Positions 49,163-57,799 of a DNA stretch of 64,000 nt are shown piece by piece. A model generated the notes under the pieces. That model did not search any database. It was not told where the DNA came from and worked only from the letters and a program-made list of their open reading frames with translations. The DNA is taken from positions 294,182-358,181 of the forward strand of contig KE159798.1 of assembly GCA_000403475.2 (NCBI GenBank), read 5' to 3'. The position numbers and the translations under genes were made by a program. The stretch is from Lachnospiraceae bacterium MD308 (GTDB lineage: Bacteria > Bacillota > Clostridia > Lachnospirales > Lachnospiraceae). Every line of letters starts with the position of its first letter. Positions within the stretch are counted from its first letter, which is position 1.

Positions 49163-50827
49163 ATGCGGTTTTCTGCTCTCCACCAAAATGACAACTCCAG
49201 AGACGACATGGCACAGGGGGACAGCGAAAGCATAAAAACGCAAAAAGCGATGCTGACACAGTACGCTAGGGAGCATGGGTTTTTAGTCGTTGAAACCTAT
49301 GTGGATGACGGTTGGAGCGGCTTGAATTTCGACAGGCCAGATTTTAACCGTATGCTGGATGACATTGAAGCGGGGAAAATTGACGTAGTAATCACAAAGG
49401 ACTTGTCACGTCTGGGGCGTGACCATCTGAAGGTTGGGCATTTCACGGAGATTTATTTCCCGATGAAAAACGTGAGGTATATCGCTGTCAATGACTGCGT
49501 GGACACCGCCAACAAGAATAATGACATTGCCGCATTGAAGAACGTGAAGAACGAATTTTACAGCAGGGACAATTCACGGAAAATCCGTTCCTCCATTCGG
49601 GCAAGGGCGAAAGCGGGGCTTTACCGCTGCTCCTATGCGCCGTTCGGATACCGCAAATCGTCCGACAACCACAATAAGCTGGTAGTCGATGGGGAAACGG
49701 CAGGGATTGTCAGACGGATTTTTGAGCTTGCAAATGCGGGCATGGGGGCGCACAAGATAGCAAGTATTTTTCGGGATGAAAAAGTGCCCTGCCCCTCATG
49801 GTGGCAGCATACCCGCGGGGAGAAGAATTACACCGAACGCTTCAAAAACCCCCAGAACCAGTATGAATGGTCGCACACCATCATCCGAAACATGATAGGC
49901 AACCCCGTGTATCTCGGTCATTCCGTGATGTGCAAGACGGAAGCCATTTTTAAACTTGGTAAATATAAGAAGCTGCCAGAGGAAGAATGGATACGGACGG
50001 ACAACACCCACGAGCCATTGGTTTCGCAGGAAATCTTTGACGGGGCGAACGCAAAGATTCTGAGCAGGAAGCGTGACACGACAAATAATTTTGTGTCGGT
50101 TTTCTCTGGACTTGTGAAGTGTGGCACTTGTGGGAAAGCCCTTGCCCTGCGGTACTGGGGCAGGGACAGGCACCGTATCTACGTCTGCACCACATACGCC
50201 CACAACACGAAAGCCTGCACAGACCACCGCATTTACTACGAGGATTTATACAATGCCGTGCTTGCCGACATCCAGTACCATGCCCGCCTTGCTTTTGAAA
50301 ACAGGGAGAAAGCGGTGGCTCTGGCAGTGAAGATGAACGCCAAGGCGGAGGGGAACAGGGGTAAAAACAACGAAACGAAGCTGAAACAGGCGAGGAAACG
50401 CTACGATGAAGTGACGAGATTGTTTGACCGTCTGTATGAGGATTCCCTTTCGGGGCGTATTTCCAATGAAAATTTCACCCGATTGATTGATAAGTACCAG
50501 ACCGAACAGGGGAAACTATTGGAGCAGATAGCAACGCTTGAAGATGCGTTGCAGGAAGTTAAGGACAGCAAGAATAATGCAGTGCAGTGGGCAGAACTGA
50601 TGGCAGGGTATGTGGGGATAACGGAACTGACCGCCGAGAACCTTAATCTTTTAGTAGAGCGGATTGAGGTGTCTGGCCGAACGGAAACAGAGGATGGGAT
50701 GCAGCAGACCATCAAAATCTGTTACCGCTTCGGCGGTTACATAGGGGAGCAGACAGTTAAGACGAAGATGATTCGGAAGCCACGCAAAAAGAAGGACTGC
50801 CTACGAAAAACAGTGATGGCAAAATAA
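49163..50827 (+). CDS. Large serine recombinase (TnpX-like)
   Basis: About 554 aa. The catalytic serine is in NSRDDMAQGDSESIKTQKAM (about residue 12), slightly divergent before the Ser compared with the usual YCRLSRDD. VITKDLSRLGRDHLKVGHFT (about 73-92) completes the resolvase domain. Recombinase domain from about 165, zinc ribbon CGTCGKALALRYW (about 320) and coiled coil (about 400-460) follow. It excises and inserts its transposon without target duplication beyond a 2-bp core. No clear ribosome site precedes the ATG, so the true start is uncertain. Confidence 0.88.
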   Translation: MRFSALHQNDNSRDDMAQGDSESIKTQKAMLTQYAREHGFLVVETYVDDGWSGLNFDRPDFNRMLDDIEAGKIDVVITKDLSRLGRDHLKVGHFTEIYFPMKNVRYIAVNDCVDTANKNNDIAALKNVKNEFYSRDNSRKIRSSIRARAKAGLYRCSYAPFGYRKSSDNHNKLVVDGETAGIVRRIFELANAGMGAHKIASIFRDEKVPCPSWWQHTRGEKNYTERFKNPQNQYEWSHTIIRNMIGNPVYLGHSVMCKTEAIFKLGKYKKLPEEEWIRTDNTHEPLVSQEIFDGANAKILSRKRDTTNNFVSVFSGLVKCGTCGKALALRYWGRDRHRIYVCTTYAHNTKACTDHRIYYEDLYNAVLADIQYHARLAFENREKAVALAVKMNAKAEGNRGKNNETKLKQARKRYDEVTRLFDRLYEDSLSGRISNENFTRLIDKYQTEQGKLLEQIATLEDALQEVKDSKNNAVQWAELMAGYVGITELTAENLNLLVERIEVSGRTETEDGMQQTIKICYRFGGYIGEQTVKTKMIRKPRKKKDCLRKTVMAK

Positions 50828-50851
50828 ACTATGATAGCGGAGGTACACACA

Positions 50852-51226
50852 ATGAGGAAAACAATTTTTGAAAAAATCGGCGGCGAATTTGAACGACAGG
50901 GGAATTGCCTTATCCCCTGTCTTGCCTTACCGCCCGAAAAAGAACAGCCGATTGGATTATTCGGGCGGCAGCATCTGGACTATCTGAAGCAGTGCCGAAA
51001 GGTTACATACACCAATCTTCTCACAAGCGGCAGGCTAAATACATATCTTGCGGACATTGACAGGCAGGCGCAGGAACGCTTTGAAAGGCTCATAGAGGGC
51101 ATGAAACAGGCACAAGGCATAACAGAACAGCTAAAGGAAGAAAATGCTTTGGAATGTCTAGGAAGAATGAATAACATAAGGGCGTGTGCGAGGGAGATTG
51201 TAAACGAGGAAATCATTTATACATAA
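50852..51226 (+). CDS. TnpV-type transposon protein
   Basis: ATG at 50852 after AGCGGAGGTACACACA; 124 aa. MRKTIFEKIGGEFERQGNCL, LGLFGRQHLDYL-type segment IGLFGRQHLDYLKQCRKVTY and LTSGRLNTYLADIDRQAQER are the TnpV signature. It is almost always found next to TnpX-like recombinases; the exact role is not established. Confidence 0.9.
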   Translation: MRKTIFEKIGGEFERQGNCLIPCLALPPEKEQPIGLFGRQHLDYLKQCRKVTYTNLLTSGRLNTYLADIDRQAQERFERLIEGMKQAQGITEQLKEENALECLGRMNNIRACAREIVNEEIIYT

Positions 51227-51287
51227 TAGGTTGGCGGCTGAAATGCCGCCTTTCTAAATTTCCAACAGATAAATTTGTACTTATATA

Positions 51288-51318
51288 TTGACATGGAGCG
51301 TACACCATAGTTTATTTT
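51288..51318 (+). promoter_or_regulatory. MerR-type promoter
   Basis: TTGACA (51288-51293) and a TATTTT -10 separated by 19 bp. The spacer contains the dyad TGGAGCGTACACCA (51294-51307), the geometry used by MerR-family activators. Confidence 0.6.
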
Positions 51319-51336
51319 ATACTAGGAGGTGTCCAT

Positions 51337-51789
51337 ATGAACTATACAACAAATGAGGTAGCGCAAAAACTAGGGATTACGAAAGACACATTATTTTATT
51401 ATGAGAGGGAAGGTCTGTTACCCCAAATTGAACGGGATGAAATGAACAGACGGATTTATTCTGAATCGGATATTGAATGGATATTTTTAATCCGTTGTTT
51501 ACGGGATACAGATATGCCAATGTGCAAAATAAAACGATATATTTCTCTCCTTAAACATGGCGGGGAAAACTCTATATCAGAGCGAAAAAATATTTTAGTT
51601 GAGCATGAAACTTTTATTATAGGGAAAATAAAAGCATATCAAAATTTGTTGTTGCTAATAAAAAAGAAAATTGAATTTTATGATGAAGTTTTAAATGATA
51701 AAAATCCTGAATCTCAAAAATGTATGGATTATCTGATGGAATGGGAACATTTCAAAGAACTTCTCGGAGGGATTGCACATGAAAAATAA
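51337..51789 (+). CDS. MerR-family regulator
   Basis: A 150-aa protein: winged HTH MNYTTNEVAQKLGITKDTLF YYEREGLLPQIERDEMNRRI and a C-terminal coiled coil. No Cys ligand pattern for metals is seen, so it probably senses an organic ligand, as do the regulators placed before SDR oxidoreductases. AGGAGGTGTCCAT precedes the ATG. It overlaps the SDR gene by 11 bases. Confidence 0.92.
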   Translation: MNYTTNEVAQKLGITKDTLFYYEREGLLPQIERDEMNRRIYSESDIEWIFLIRCLRDTDMPMCKIKRYISLLKHGGENSISERKNILVEHETFIIGKIKAYQNLLLLIKKKIEFYDEVLNDKNPESQKCMDYLMEWEHFKELLGGIAHEK

Positions 51790-52564
51790 TAAAACAGCTT
51801 TGATAACAGGCTGCACAAGCGGAATAGGAAAGGCTCTATCTGTCAAATTTGCACAGGAGGGCTACAATTTGATTTTGGTAGCAAGAAATGAAGATAAATT
51901 GAAAGAATTATCAAACCATCTGTCGCAGGCTTTTCACATAAAATCAGTTTTTATTGCTTATGCGCTAGAAAAGCCAGAAGCCGCTGAATATGTATTCCGT
52001 AGAGTACAGGAATTGGACTTGAAAATTGCTGTGCTTGTTAATAATGCTGGTTTTAATGAGTTTGGGAGTTTTATAAAAACAAGCAGGGAAAAAGAACATG
52101 ATATGATGCACTTACATATGTTTTTTGTGACAGATATGATGAAATTATTCCTGCCTTCAATGTTGGATAACAAACAGGGAAAGATTTTAAATATAGGCTC
52201 AACAGGCTCTTACATATCATGTCCCTATGATGCTGTTTATGCAGCAACGAAATCATATATTTTATCTGTATCAAAAGGAATTAATGCAGAACTCAAAGGC
52301 ACTGGCGTAACAATTACAACTCTATGTCCAGGTTCTACAAAAACAGAATTTGCCGCTAAAGCAGGCATGGAAGATACTTTATTATTTAAGTTATTTGTTA
52401 TGTCGCCAGAACGGGTTGCTGATATTGCTTATAAAGCTCTTATGAAAAGAAAAACGGCAGTCGTGGCGGGAATTTACAATAAGATACTCGTTATGTCATC
52501 TTATATCCTGCCCAACAGATTCGTTGATTATATTAGTAAGGTGATGTTAGGAAATCAACGTTAA
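51779..52564 (+). CDS. SDR-family oxidoreductase
   Basis: ATG at 51779 after CGGAGGGATTGCAC; 261 aa. Classical short-chain dehydrogenase: TGCTSGIGKA nucleotide-binding motif (about 10-19), NNAG (about 87-90), catalytic S...YAATK (Ser about 140, YAATKS about 154-159). A C-terminal hydrophobic tail is present. NAD(P)-dependent; substrate unknown. It is cargo of the serine-recombinase element, controlled by the MerR protein. Confidence 0.92.
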   Translation: MKNNKTALITGCTSGIGKALSVKFAQEGYNLILVARNEDKLKELSNHLSQAFHIKSVFIAYALEKPEAAEYVFRRVQELDLKIAVLVNNAGFNEFGSFIKTSREKEHDMMHLHMFFVTDMMKLFLPSMLDNKQGKILNIGSTGSYISCPYDAVYAATKSYILSVSKGINAELKGTGVTITTLCPGSTKTEFAAKAGMEDTLLFKLFVMSPERVADIAYKALMKRKTAVVAGIYNKILVMSSYILPNRFVDYISKVMLGNQR

Positions 52565-52693
52565 GTAGGTTAAATGAAAGACAACATTCAACAGACAATT
52601 CACTCTTGCATATTAAGGGTGGCATAATTGCCTACTTCCCGTGGTGGCTTTCCATAAGAAAACGTATATAATGTTATTTTAGAGGTGATATAT

Positions 52694-53368
52694 ATGAATT
52701 TAGAAGAAAAATTGCAAATGCTAAGGAAGAAGAATGGTTATTCCCAAGAGCAACTGGCAGATAAGATTGGGATAGCAAGGCAGACTGTAAGCAAATGGGA
52801 AAACGGACAGGCAATTCCAGAATTGAATGGCTTGATATTATTAAGCGAATTATATGGCGTAACCATTGACAGAATAGTGAAAGATGATGATGAGTGCAAC
52901 ATTTTATTATGCAAGGGTGCAGACATTGACATCAATAAAGCTGTTTCCTTTTTGGTTTCTGCAAAAAAGAATACTTATCCAATCAATGAAAATAAAGTGC
53001 AATCTTCTCGGATAAAATCCAGTGATTTTTGTTATGCGGAAAATGAGTATAAATATTACGATACATATTTAGGCGGTGAAAAATTTACTGGTGAAGAAGC
53101 GGTATGGCACTATGATAACCCTATTTGGTGCATGAATTATACTGGACGGGTTATAGGGAGTAATTTTAACAACGGATTTTTGAAAGAAGTTTTGTTGCAG
53201 GTTACAGAAAAATTCCCTTATCGGGGACCAAAAATATATACAAAAGGCGATTATCATTATCATTGTAAAGTAGATGGGGAATTTGTCTGGTTTCAAGGAT
53301 ACGAAAATATTTTTTATTTGGATGAAAAAATTTATGAATGTTATTTTCATGGAGGTGTAATTCAATAG
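52694..53368 (+). CDS. XRE regulator with DUF5680 domain
   Basis: ATG at 52694 after AGAGGTGATATAT; 224 aa. HTH MNLEEKLQMLRKKNGYSQEQ, LADKIGIARQTVSKWENGQA (1-45). The C-terminal domain (about 95-220; YYDTYLGGEKFTGEEAVWHY, NPIWCMNYTGRVIG) is DUF5680, a ligand-binding-like domain often attached to XRE proteins. It is immediately followed by the radical SAM gene, which it may regulate. Confidence 0.88.
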   Translation: MNLEEKLQMLRKKNGYSQEQLADKIGIARQTVSKWENGQAIPELNGLILLSELYGVTIDRIVKDDDECNILLCKGADIDINKAVSFLVSAKKNTYPINENKVQSSRIKSSDFCYAENEYKYYDTYLGGEKFTGEEAVWHYDNPIWCMNYTGRVIGSNFNNGFLKEVLLQVTEKFPYRGPKIYTKGDYHYHCKVDGEFVWFQGYENIFYLDEKIYECYFHGGVIQ

Positions 53369-54202
53369 ATGGATATTATAGAGCAAAAAATAAATACGAG
53401 AGATTATCTGACAAAATCAAATTTGCCAGCAAGTGATTATGTGATAAATCCGTATGTTGGCTGTACTCACGCTTGTAAATACTGCTATGCCAGATTTATG
53501 AAAAGATTTACAGGGCATAGAGAAGAATGGGGGAAATTTATAGACATTAAACGATGCGAAAAGCCTATTAACCTAAAGAGATTAAAGGGAAAATCTGTTT
53601 TTATGTCATCTGTAACAGATTGTTATAATTCTTATGAGAAGAAATACGGCATCACAAGAAAGATATTAGAACAGCTTGTAAATGCAGATTGCCAACTTAC
53701 AATTTCAACAAAATCAACGCTTATTTTACGGGATATAGAATTATTGAAAAGGATGTCCAATCTCAAAGTAGCATTTTCAATCAACACTTTAGATGATGAT
53801 TTTAGGGCAGATATGGATAAAGGCAGTTCCATAAAGGACAGGCTTCATGCGATAGAGAAATTACATAATGTGGGTATTCATACAGTTTTGTTTATGTCTC
53901 CTATTTTTCCATATATCACAGAATGGAAAGAAATAATTGATAGCACAAAAGAGAATGTATGTGAATATTGGTTTGAGAATCTGAACCTTAGGGGGGAATA
54001 TAAAAGCAGTATCCTTTCTTATATCAATACACATCATTCAGATTTAAAGGAAAAATATGAAACAATTTATTTAGAAAAAGATAGTACATATTGGAATACG
54101 TTAGCCGATTTGCTTAACACATATTGTGACAAACTGGGATTAAATTATGTCAATTACTTTTACCATGAAAAACTTGTTAAGGAGAAATTAAATAATCAAT
54201 AG
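53369..54202 (+). CDS. Radical SAM protein, spore photoproduct lyase-like
   Basis: A 277-aa protein with the cluster motif NPYVGCTHACKYCYARFMKR (C-x3-C-x2-C, about 27-46), SVTDCYNSYEKKY and ISTKSTLILRDIELLKRM. This is the SPL-family radical SAM pattern, but it lacks the distinct C-terminus of true spore photoproduct lyase, so the substrate is unknown. ATG directly follows the stop of the XRE gene. Confidence 0.88.
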   Translation: MDIIEQKINTRDYLTKSNLPASDYVINPYVGCTHACKYCYARFMKRFTGHREEWGKFIDIKRCEKPINLKRLKGKSVFMSSVTDCYNSYEKKYGITRKILEQLVNADCQLTISTKSTLILRDIELLKRMSNLKVAFSINTLDDDFRADMDKGSSIKDRLHAIEKLHNVGIHTVLFMSPIFPYITEWKEIIDSTKENVCEYWFENLNLRGEYKSSILSYINTHHSDLKEKYETIYLEKDSTYWNTLADLLNTYCDKLGLNYVNYFYHEKLVKEKLNNQ

Positions 54203-54283
54203 ATAAAAAATAAGAAGGCAAATACGTCCATTGAATAAAAAAAACGATGTTCGATGGGCTGTATTGTTATACGTTAATTACCC

Positions 54284-54318
54284 TCTGACTTTGTTTTTGA
54301 AGTTTGGAGGGATTTTTT
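54284..54318 (+). terminator. Terminator-like hairpin overlapping a ribosome site
   Basis: CCCTC...GAGGG stem followed by ATTTTTTT. The GGAGGG of the stem also lies 8 bases before the ATG at 54320, so the hairpin could mask that site. Confidence 0.6.
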
Positions 54319-54319
54319 T

Positions 54320-54448
54320 ATGTCCTTTTTTCGGGCAGTGACCTATCTGCTCATGCAACGCAAATTTGACTTATACATAGCATATCGGGGAATGGCAGGA
54401 AGCCAGTTAAAAAAATCCCTGCTTATGCAACGCTACTTCTCACCATGA
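54320..54448 (+). CDS. Small transposon protein (42 aa)
   Basis: MSFFRAVTYLLMQRKFDLYI then AYRGMAGSQLKKSLLMQRYF and two residues. The segment LLMQR occurs twice, from a short DNA repeat (CTGCTCATGCAACGC / CTGCTTATGCAACGC). It sits in front of the sigma-like gene; function unknown. Confidence 0.45.
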   Translation: MSFFRAVTYLLMQRKFDLYIAYRGMAGSQLKKSLLMQRYFSP

Positions 54449-54642
54449 AACTAGAAGTAGAATCTCTACTCAACAGAATATGTATTTCCTATAACCGTGA
54501 AGGTCGCAGAGCCTTTGCGGTTTTTCTTTTGTCGTTTTTTATCGGAATGTGCCGCAGGGCTGTTTCCGCTGTTGGCTGTCGTTCGCCGCCTATCCAATTT
54601 GGATTTTTACATTTTCAAAAATTCAGATTGGAGGTACTTACG

Positions 54643-55158
54643 GTGAAATATGCACCAAGAAAAGTATATATCAAAGAAAACAATGTCTATGTGGAATTGT
54701 CCTATAAGGATTTCTACCGCCGCAGGGAAGCCGACCAAAGTTATCTGGACAAGCTGTTTATCCCCGTGCAGGGCTGTCTGCTTGAAGTTGTGCGGGAACA
54801 GTACGCAGATTTTTACAAGGAGAAAGAGCGGTGGCGTTATCTGCAAAAACTGGACACGAACCACAAGCTGCTCTCATTGGAAGGATTTACGGACAGCGAA
54901 GGAAATGTGCTTGACTTCGTTGTGGATGAAGCGGTGGACATTGCGGAAACTGTTGTCCATGCGGTGATGGTAGATAGGATGAAAACTGCCATGCTCTTAT
55001 TGTCGGACAGTGAGCAGGCGTTGATACAAGCAATCTTCTTTGAAGAACTTTCCGAGAGGGAAGTCGGTTTAAGGTTAGGCATAACGTAGAGCGTTGTCAA
55101 CAAACGCAAAGCCAAAATCCTTGCGAAGCTGAGAAATATAATCGAAAACAAAATTTAA
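54643..55158 (+). pseudogene. Sigma-70-like transposon gene with an amber codon
   Basis: GTG at 54643 after TTGGAGGTACTTACG; product starts VKYAPRKVYIKENNVYVELS. Region 4-like HTH near the end: LSEREVGLRLGIT, TAG (55087-55089), then SVVNKRKAKILAKLRNIIEN in the same frame to TAA at 55158. Related proteins have Gln (CAG) at that place, so one C-to-T change removed the last recognition helix. It is probably inactive unless the amber codon is read through. Confidence 0.75.
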
Positions 55159-55245
55159 GGCGTTCAGTCCCCTTATTTTTTCCTTTGGGAAAATGAGGGG
55201 GCTTTTGTCTGCCCTCTCAATCAATTCTGATTGGAGGAAAAAAGC

Positions 55246-55671
55246 ATGGCATACAACCACGGACGGGAGGACAGGAAATGGCGCATCTGGAAAGAAGCCG
55301 AGGAAAAGATTCTACATGAGTGCGGCGTTGATGAAGCGGTCATTGAACAAATCCGCACAGACGACAGGGCAGATTTTAATTCCAACAGGAGGTTTTACCG
55401 ATGGACAAGCGACTTCGGAGAATGCCTTGAGGAAATGGCGGTCAGGGAGAAACAGGCAGAGATAAGGTCTGTTTCTGATTTACTGGACGAGATTGAGGAT
55501 GAAACTCTGTATTTTGCCTTAATCACGGTGGACAGGCGTACGTTACAAATCGTCCTGCTGAAAATGCATGGATATTCCACAAAAGAAATTGCCCCGCTTG
55601 TACATTTGACGGCAGGGGCTGTCTATGCGAGATTGGCTCATTTGCGTAAGAAGCTGCGGAAAATTTTATAA
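55246..55671 (+). CDS. Sigma-70 region 4-like transposon protein
   Basis: ATG at 55246 after TTGGAGGAAAAAAGC; 141 aa. MAYNHGREDRKWRIWKEAEE begins a helical N-terminus. The C-terminal HTH is VLLKMHGYSTKEIAPLVHLT AGAVYARLAHLRKKLRK. Such genes regulate excision or transfer functions in Tn-type elements. Confidence 0.82.
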   Translation: MAYNHGREDRKWRIWKEAEEKILHECGVDEAVIEQIRTDDRADFNSNRRFYRWTSDFGECLEEMAVREKQAEIRSVSDLLDEIEDETLYFALITVDRRTLQIVLLKMHGYSTKEIAPLVHLTAGAVYARLAHLRKKLRKIL

Positions 55672-55764
55672 TAATGTAGTATGGTTTTCTATGAGAGGTT
55701 GGGTGAGAGGTCAAAGGCTTCTCACTCATTCTTTATATATGGTATCTCTCTATATGTTCTCTAA

Positions 55765-56388
55765 TGGAATTATACAGAGGTAAAAAAGCCGGAGCATGCA
55801 GCAAAGCTGTTCGTTCGGTTTGCCATAGCGAAAGGCGTCATCAGCTATGGCATGGAGCTGATGATGTCTCTTTATAAAATCGTGCAGGGAATTGTCAGTA
55901 CGATCATGAGGACGGCAGGGCTTGGGAGGACGAAGAAAACAGTGCTGCCAAAGGAGGTCGTGGAGGCAGTGGAGAACTGCGGCTTTTTTGAGAGCATCCC
56001 TCTGTGGGCGGTGACACTTATCGGGGGATTGTTCATCACGGTACTGAGCTTTGTCATGATCATGAGCGTGTACGGGCGGTTCTTCCGTCTGTACCTGTAC
56101 ACGGCGATAGCCCCCGTTCCCTTGTCCTCATTTGCCGGGGAGCCTACGCAGAACATTGGGAAAAGTTTCTTGAAATCCTATGCGGCGGTCTGCCTGGAGG
56201 GAGCGGTCATTGTCCTTGCATGCATCATCTTTTCAGAGTATGCATCCTCGCCGCCTGCTGTTGATAAGGACGCGGCAGCGGTAACGATGGTGTGGGGATA
56301 TATCGGAGAGCTTATCTTCAATATGCTGGTGCTGGTCGGTGCAGTGAAGATGGCAGACCGGGTTGTGCGTGAGATGATGGGGCTGTAA
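55765..56388 (+). pseudogene. VirB6/TrbL-like conjugation protein, N-terminus missing
   Basis: From 55765 the frame reads through EHAAKLFVRFAIAKGVISYG MELMMSLYKIVQGIVSTIMR and has three transmembrane segments (LWAVTLIGGLFITVLSFVMI; YAAVCLEGAVIVLACIIFSE; GYIGELIFNMLVLVGAVKMA). A TAA at 55762 ends the upstream frame and the roughly 100 N-terminal residues of this family are absent. The serine-recombinase element probably joined here. An internal ATG at 55852 could give a 178-aa product. Confidence 0.8.
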
Positions 56389-56445
56389 ACGACAGTGAGA
56401 TGGGAAAGTCTTTTTATGCGCTTTTTATGCAAAAATGCAGGGTAG

Positions 56446-56763
56446 ACTTTTGATGTCAGGTCAGATATAATAATTTGTAAATCAAATCGCTTTAGGAATG
56501 GCATATATCAGGCGCTCGAACAGGCATTTTCACAGTATAAATTAAATAAAATACAGGAGCCAGACGGCACTTTGTGGTTTACGGGAACTGGAAACTCGAA
56601 AGATTATGGTGCATTTGGGTGTGTCATCACATCTTTGAAAGAAAAGGTGTGGTTCATGGATTATGTGACGCGGTGGGTGTGGTACAGATTTGAAAGAGAA
56701 TTTTTCCGAAACAAACCTGAATGGCGCGTATGGAAAGATAAGAGGTTTTCTGATGAAACATGA
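56446..56763 (+). pseudogene. C-terminal fragment of an unknown protein
   Basis: The frame is open from 56446 without a good start (FRNGIYQALEQAFSQYKLNK, then DGTLWFTGTGNSKDYGAFGC and WFMDYVTRWVWYRFEREFF). The coding character is clear but no ribosome site or start codon stands upstream, so the 5' part is likely lost. It overlaps the next gene by 11 bases. Confidence 0.5.
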
Positions 56764-56983
56764 TTTTTCACATGAACAATATTCTGGTTATCATTCAAAG
56801 TGTAAAATTACAGATTTGGAAATTGAGCTGATAAACATGAATAGTATTGAGAGAGCCATTTATGAGGCAGAGAGTGAAAAGGAAGATGGAAGGGATCTGT
56901 TAGATGCGAGGGCTGTATTAATACAGCTGAGAAGAAAATATTTTTCTATAAATCATAGAGGAATGAAACCAGATAAGGATTAA
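56753..56983 (+). CDS. Hypothetical protein (76 aa)
   Basis: ATG at 56753 after ATAAGAGGTTTTCTG. MKHDFSHEQYSGYHSKCKIT and DARAVLIQLRRKYFSINHRG. Translation is coupled to the fragment upstream. Family unknown. The last codons and the following DNA (ATGAAACCAGATAAGGA) recur at 62787. Confidence 0.6.
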   Translation: MKHDFSHEQYSGYHSKCKITDLEIELINMNSIERAIYEAESEKEDGRDLLDARAVLIQLRRKYFSINHRGMKPDKD

Positions 56984-57424
56984 ACTCAAAAATATATTCA
57001 ACTTGAAGATGTCTTTATCAAAATGGTTTTTCGGGATGTCCACAGTGATAGCGAGCATCGGATTGTTTCTGTCACATTCCTAGTTACAAGTCTTTATCAT
57101 CAAATGGTTAGACAGCAATGACAGGAGCAACAAATAACCTACTGGGCGCTTTGCCAGTATAAAAGTAAAGAAGAATCCCTGAACTGTACTGCAATACAGT
57201 TTAGGGATTCGTTCTTTCGTCAACGTGGACTTTTCATTTCTTTTTGCCTGTTGGCATTTTAGCATATGCAAAAATGTTTTTCAATATGCTTATATTCAAA
57301 AATTTTTATCCTAATCTGGTATCAAACATATGCTGTGATTAAAAATATATAAAGATGGAGCAAAAAACGTCACTTCTTTACGGAGCGGCGTTTTTTATGC
57401 CCTGAATATAAGGAGGTTTTAACA
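56984..57424. other. Gene-free region with duplicated terminator block
   Basis: Contains GCATCGGATTGT (57057-57068), a strong hairpin GAATCCCT...AGGGATTC (57173-57210) and an AT-rich stretch. Closely similar sequence, in the same order, lies at 62787-63012. A hairpin AACGTC...GGCGTT with TTTTTTA lies at 57367-57400, just before the prgI ribosome site (AAGGAGGTTTTAACA). Confidence 0.6.
57173..57210. terminator. Strong bidirectional terminator
   Basis: GAATCCCTGAACTGTA pairs with TACAGTTTAGGGATTC around CTGCAA; near-copy at 62972-63009. Confidence 0.75.
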
Positions 57425-57799
57425 TTGGAAGTAAAAATTAATAAGGAAATCCGTAACTACACGGAATATATGTTTTTTGGGCTGTCCTTCCGGCAGCTCA
57501 TTTTTTCTGTCTTAGCCTGCGGCGTTGCCGTGGGGCTCTATTTCCTGCTCCGCCCTTACCTGGGGGTGGAGACACTTAGCTGGGTATGCGTCTTAGGGGC
57601 ATTCCCCTTTGCGGCGCTGGGATTTATCCGGTATCATGGCATGAACGCGGAGCAGCTTTTGTGGGCTTGGATAAAGTCGGAGCTGTTGATTCCAAAACGG
57701 CTGGCTTTCCGCCCGGAAAATTTATATTACGAGGCATTAAAGCCTTGCATCGAAAAACATGAGAAGGAGGGGCTAAAAAAACATGGTAAAGACGCTTAG
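57425..57799 (+). CDS. prgI: PrgI-family conjugation protein (VirB3-like)
   Basis: TTG start after AAGGAGGTTTTAACA; 124 aa. MEVKINKEIRNYTEYMFFGL followed by two transmembrane helices (LIFSVLACGVAVGLYFLL, WVCVLGAFPFAALGFI) and GMNAEQLLWAWIKSELLIPK is the PrgI pattern. It is the inner-membrane partner of VirB4 and overlaps that gene by 17 bases. Confidence 0.9.
   Translation: MEVKINKEIRNYTEYMFFGLSFRQLIFSVLACGVAVGLYFLLRPYLGVETLSWVCVLGAFPFAALGFIRYHGMNAEQLLWAWIKSELLIPKRLAFRPENLYYEALKPCIEKHEKEGLKKHGKDA

Noticed and set aside
49163..49200. Serine recombinase lacking its catalytic serine
   Set aside because: The residues before it are unusual, but the S-R-D-D segment aligns with the catalytic serine of TnpX-like enzymes, so it is probably functional.
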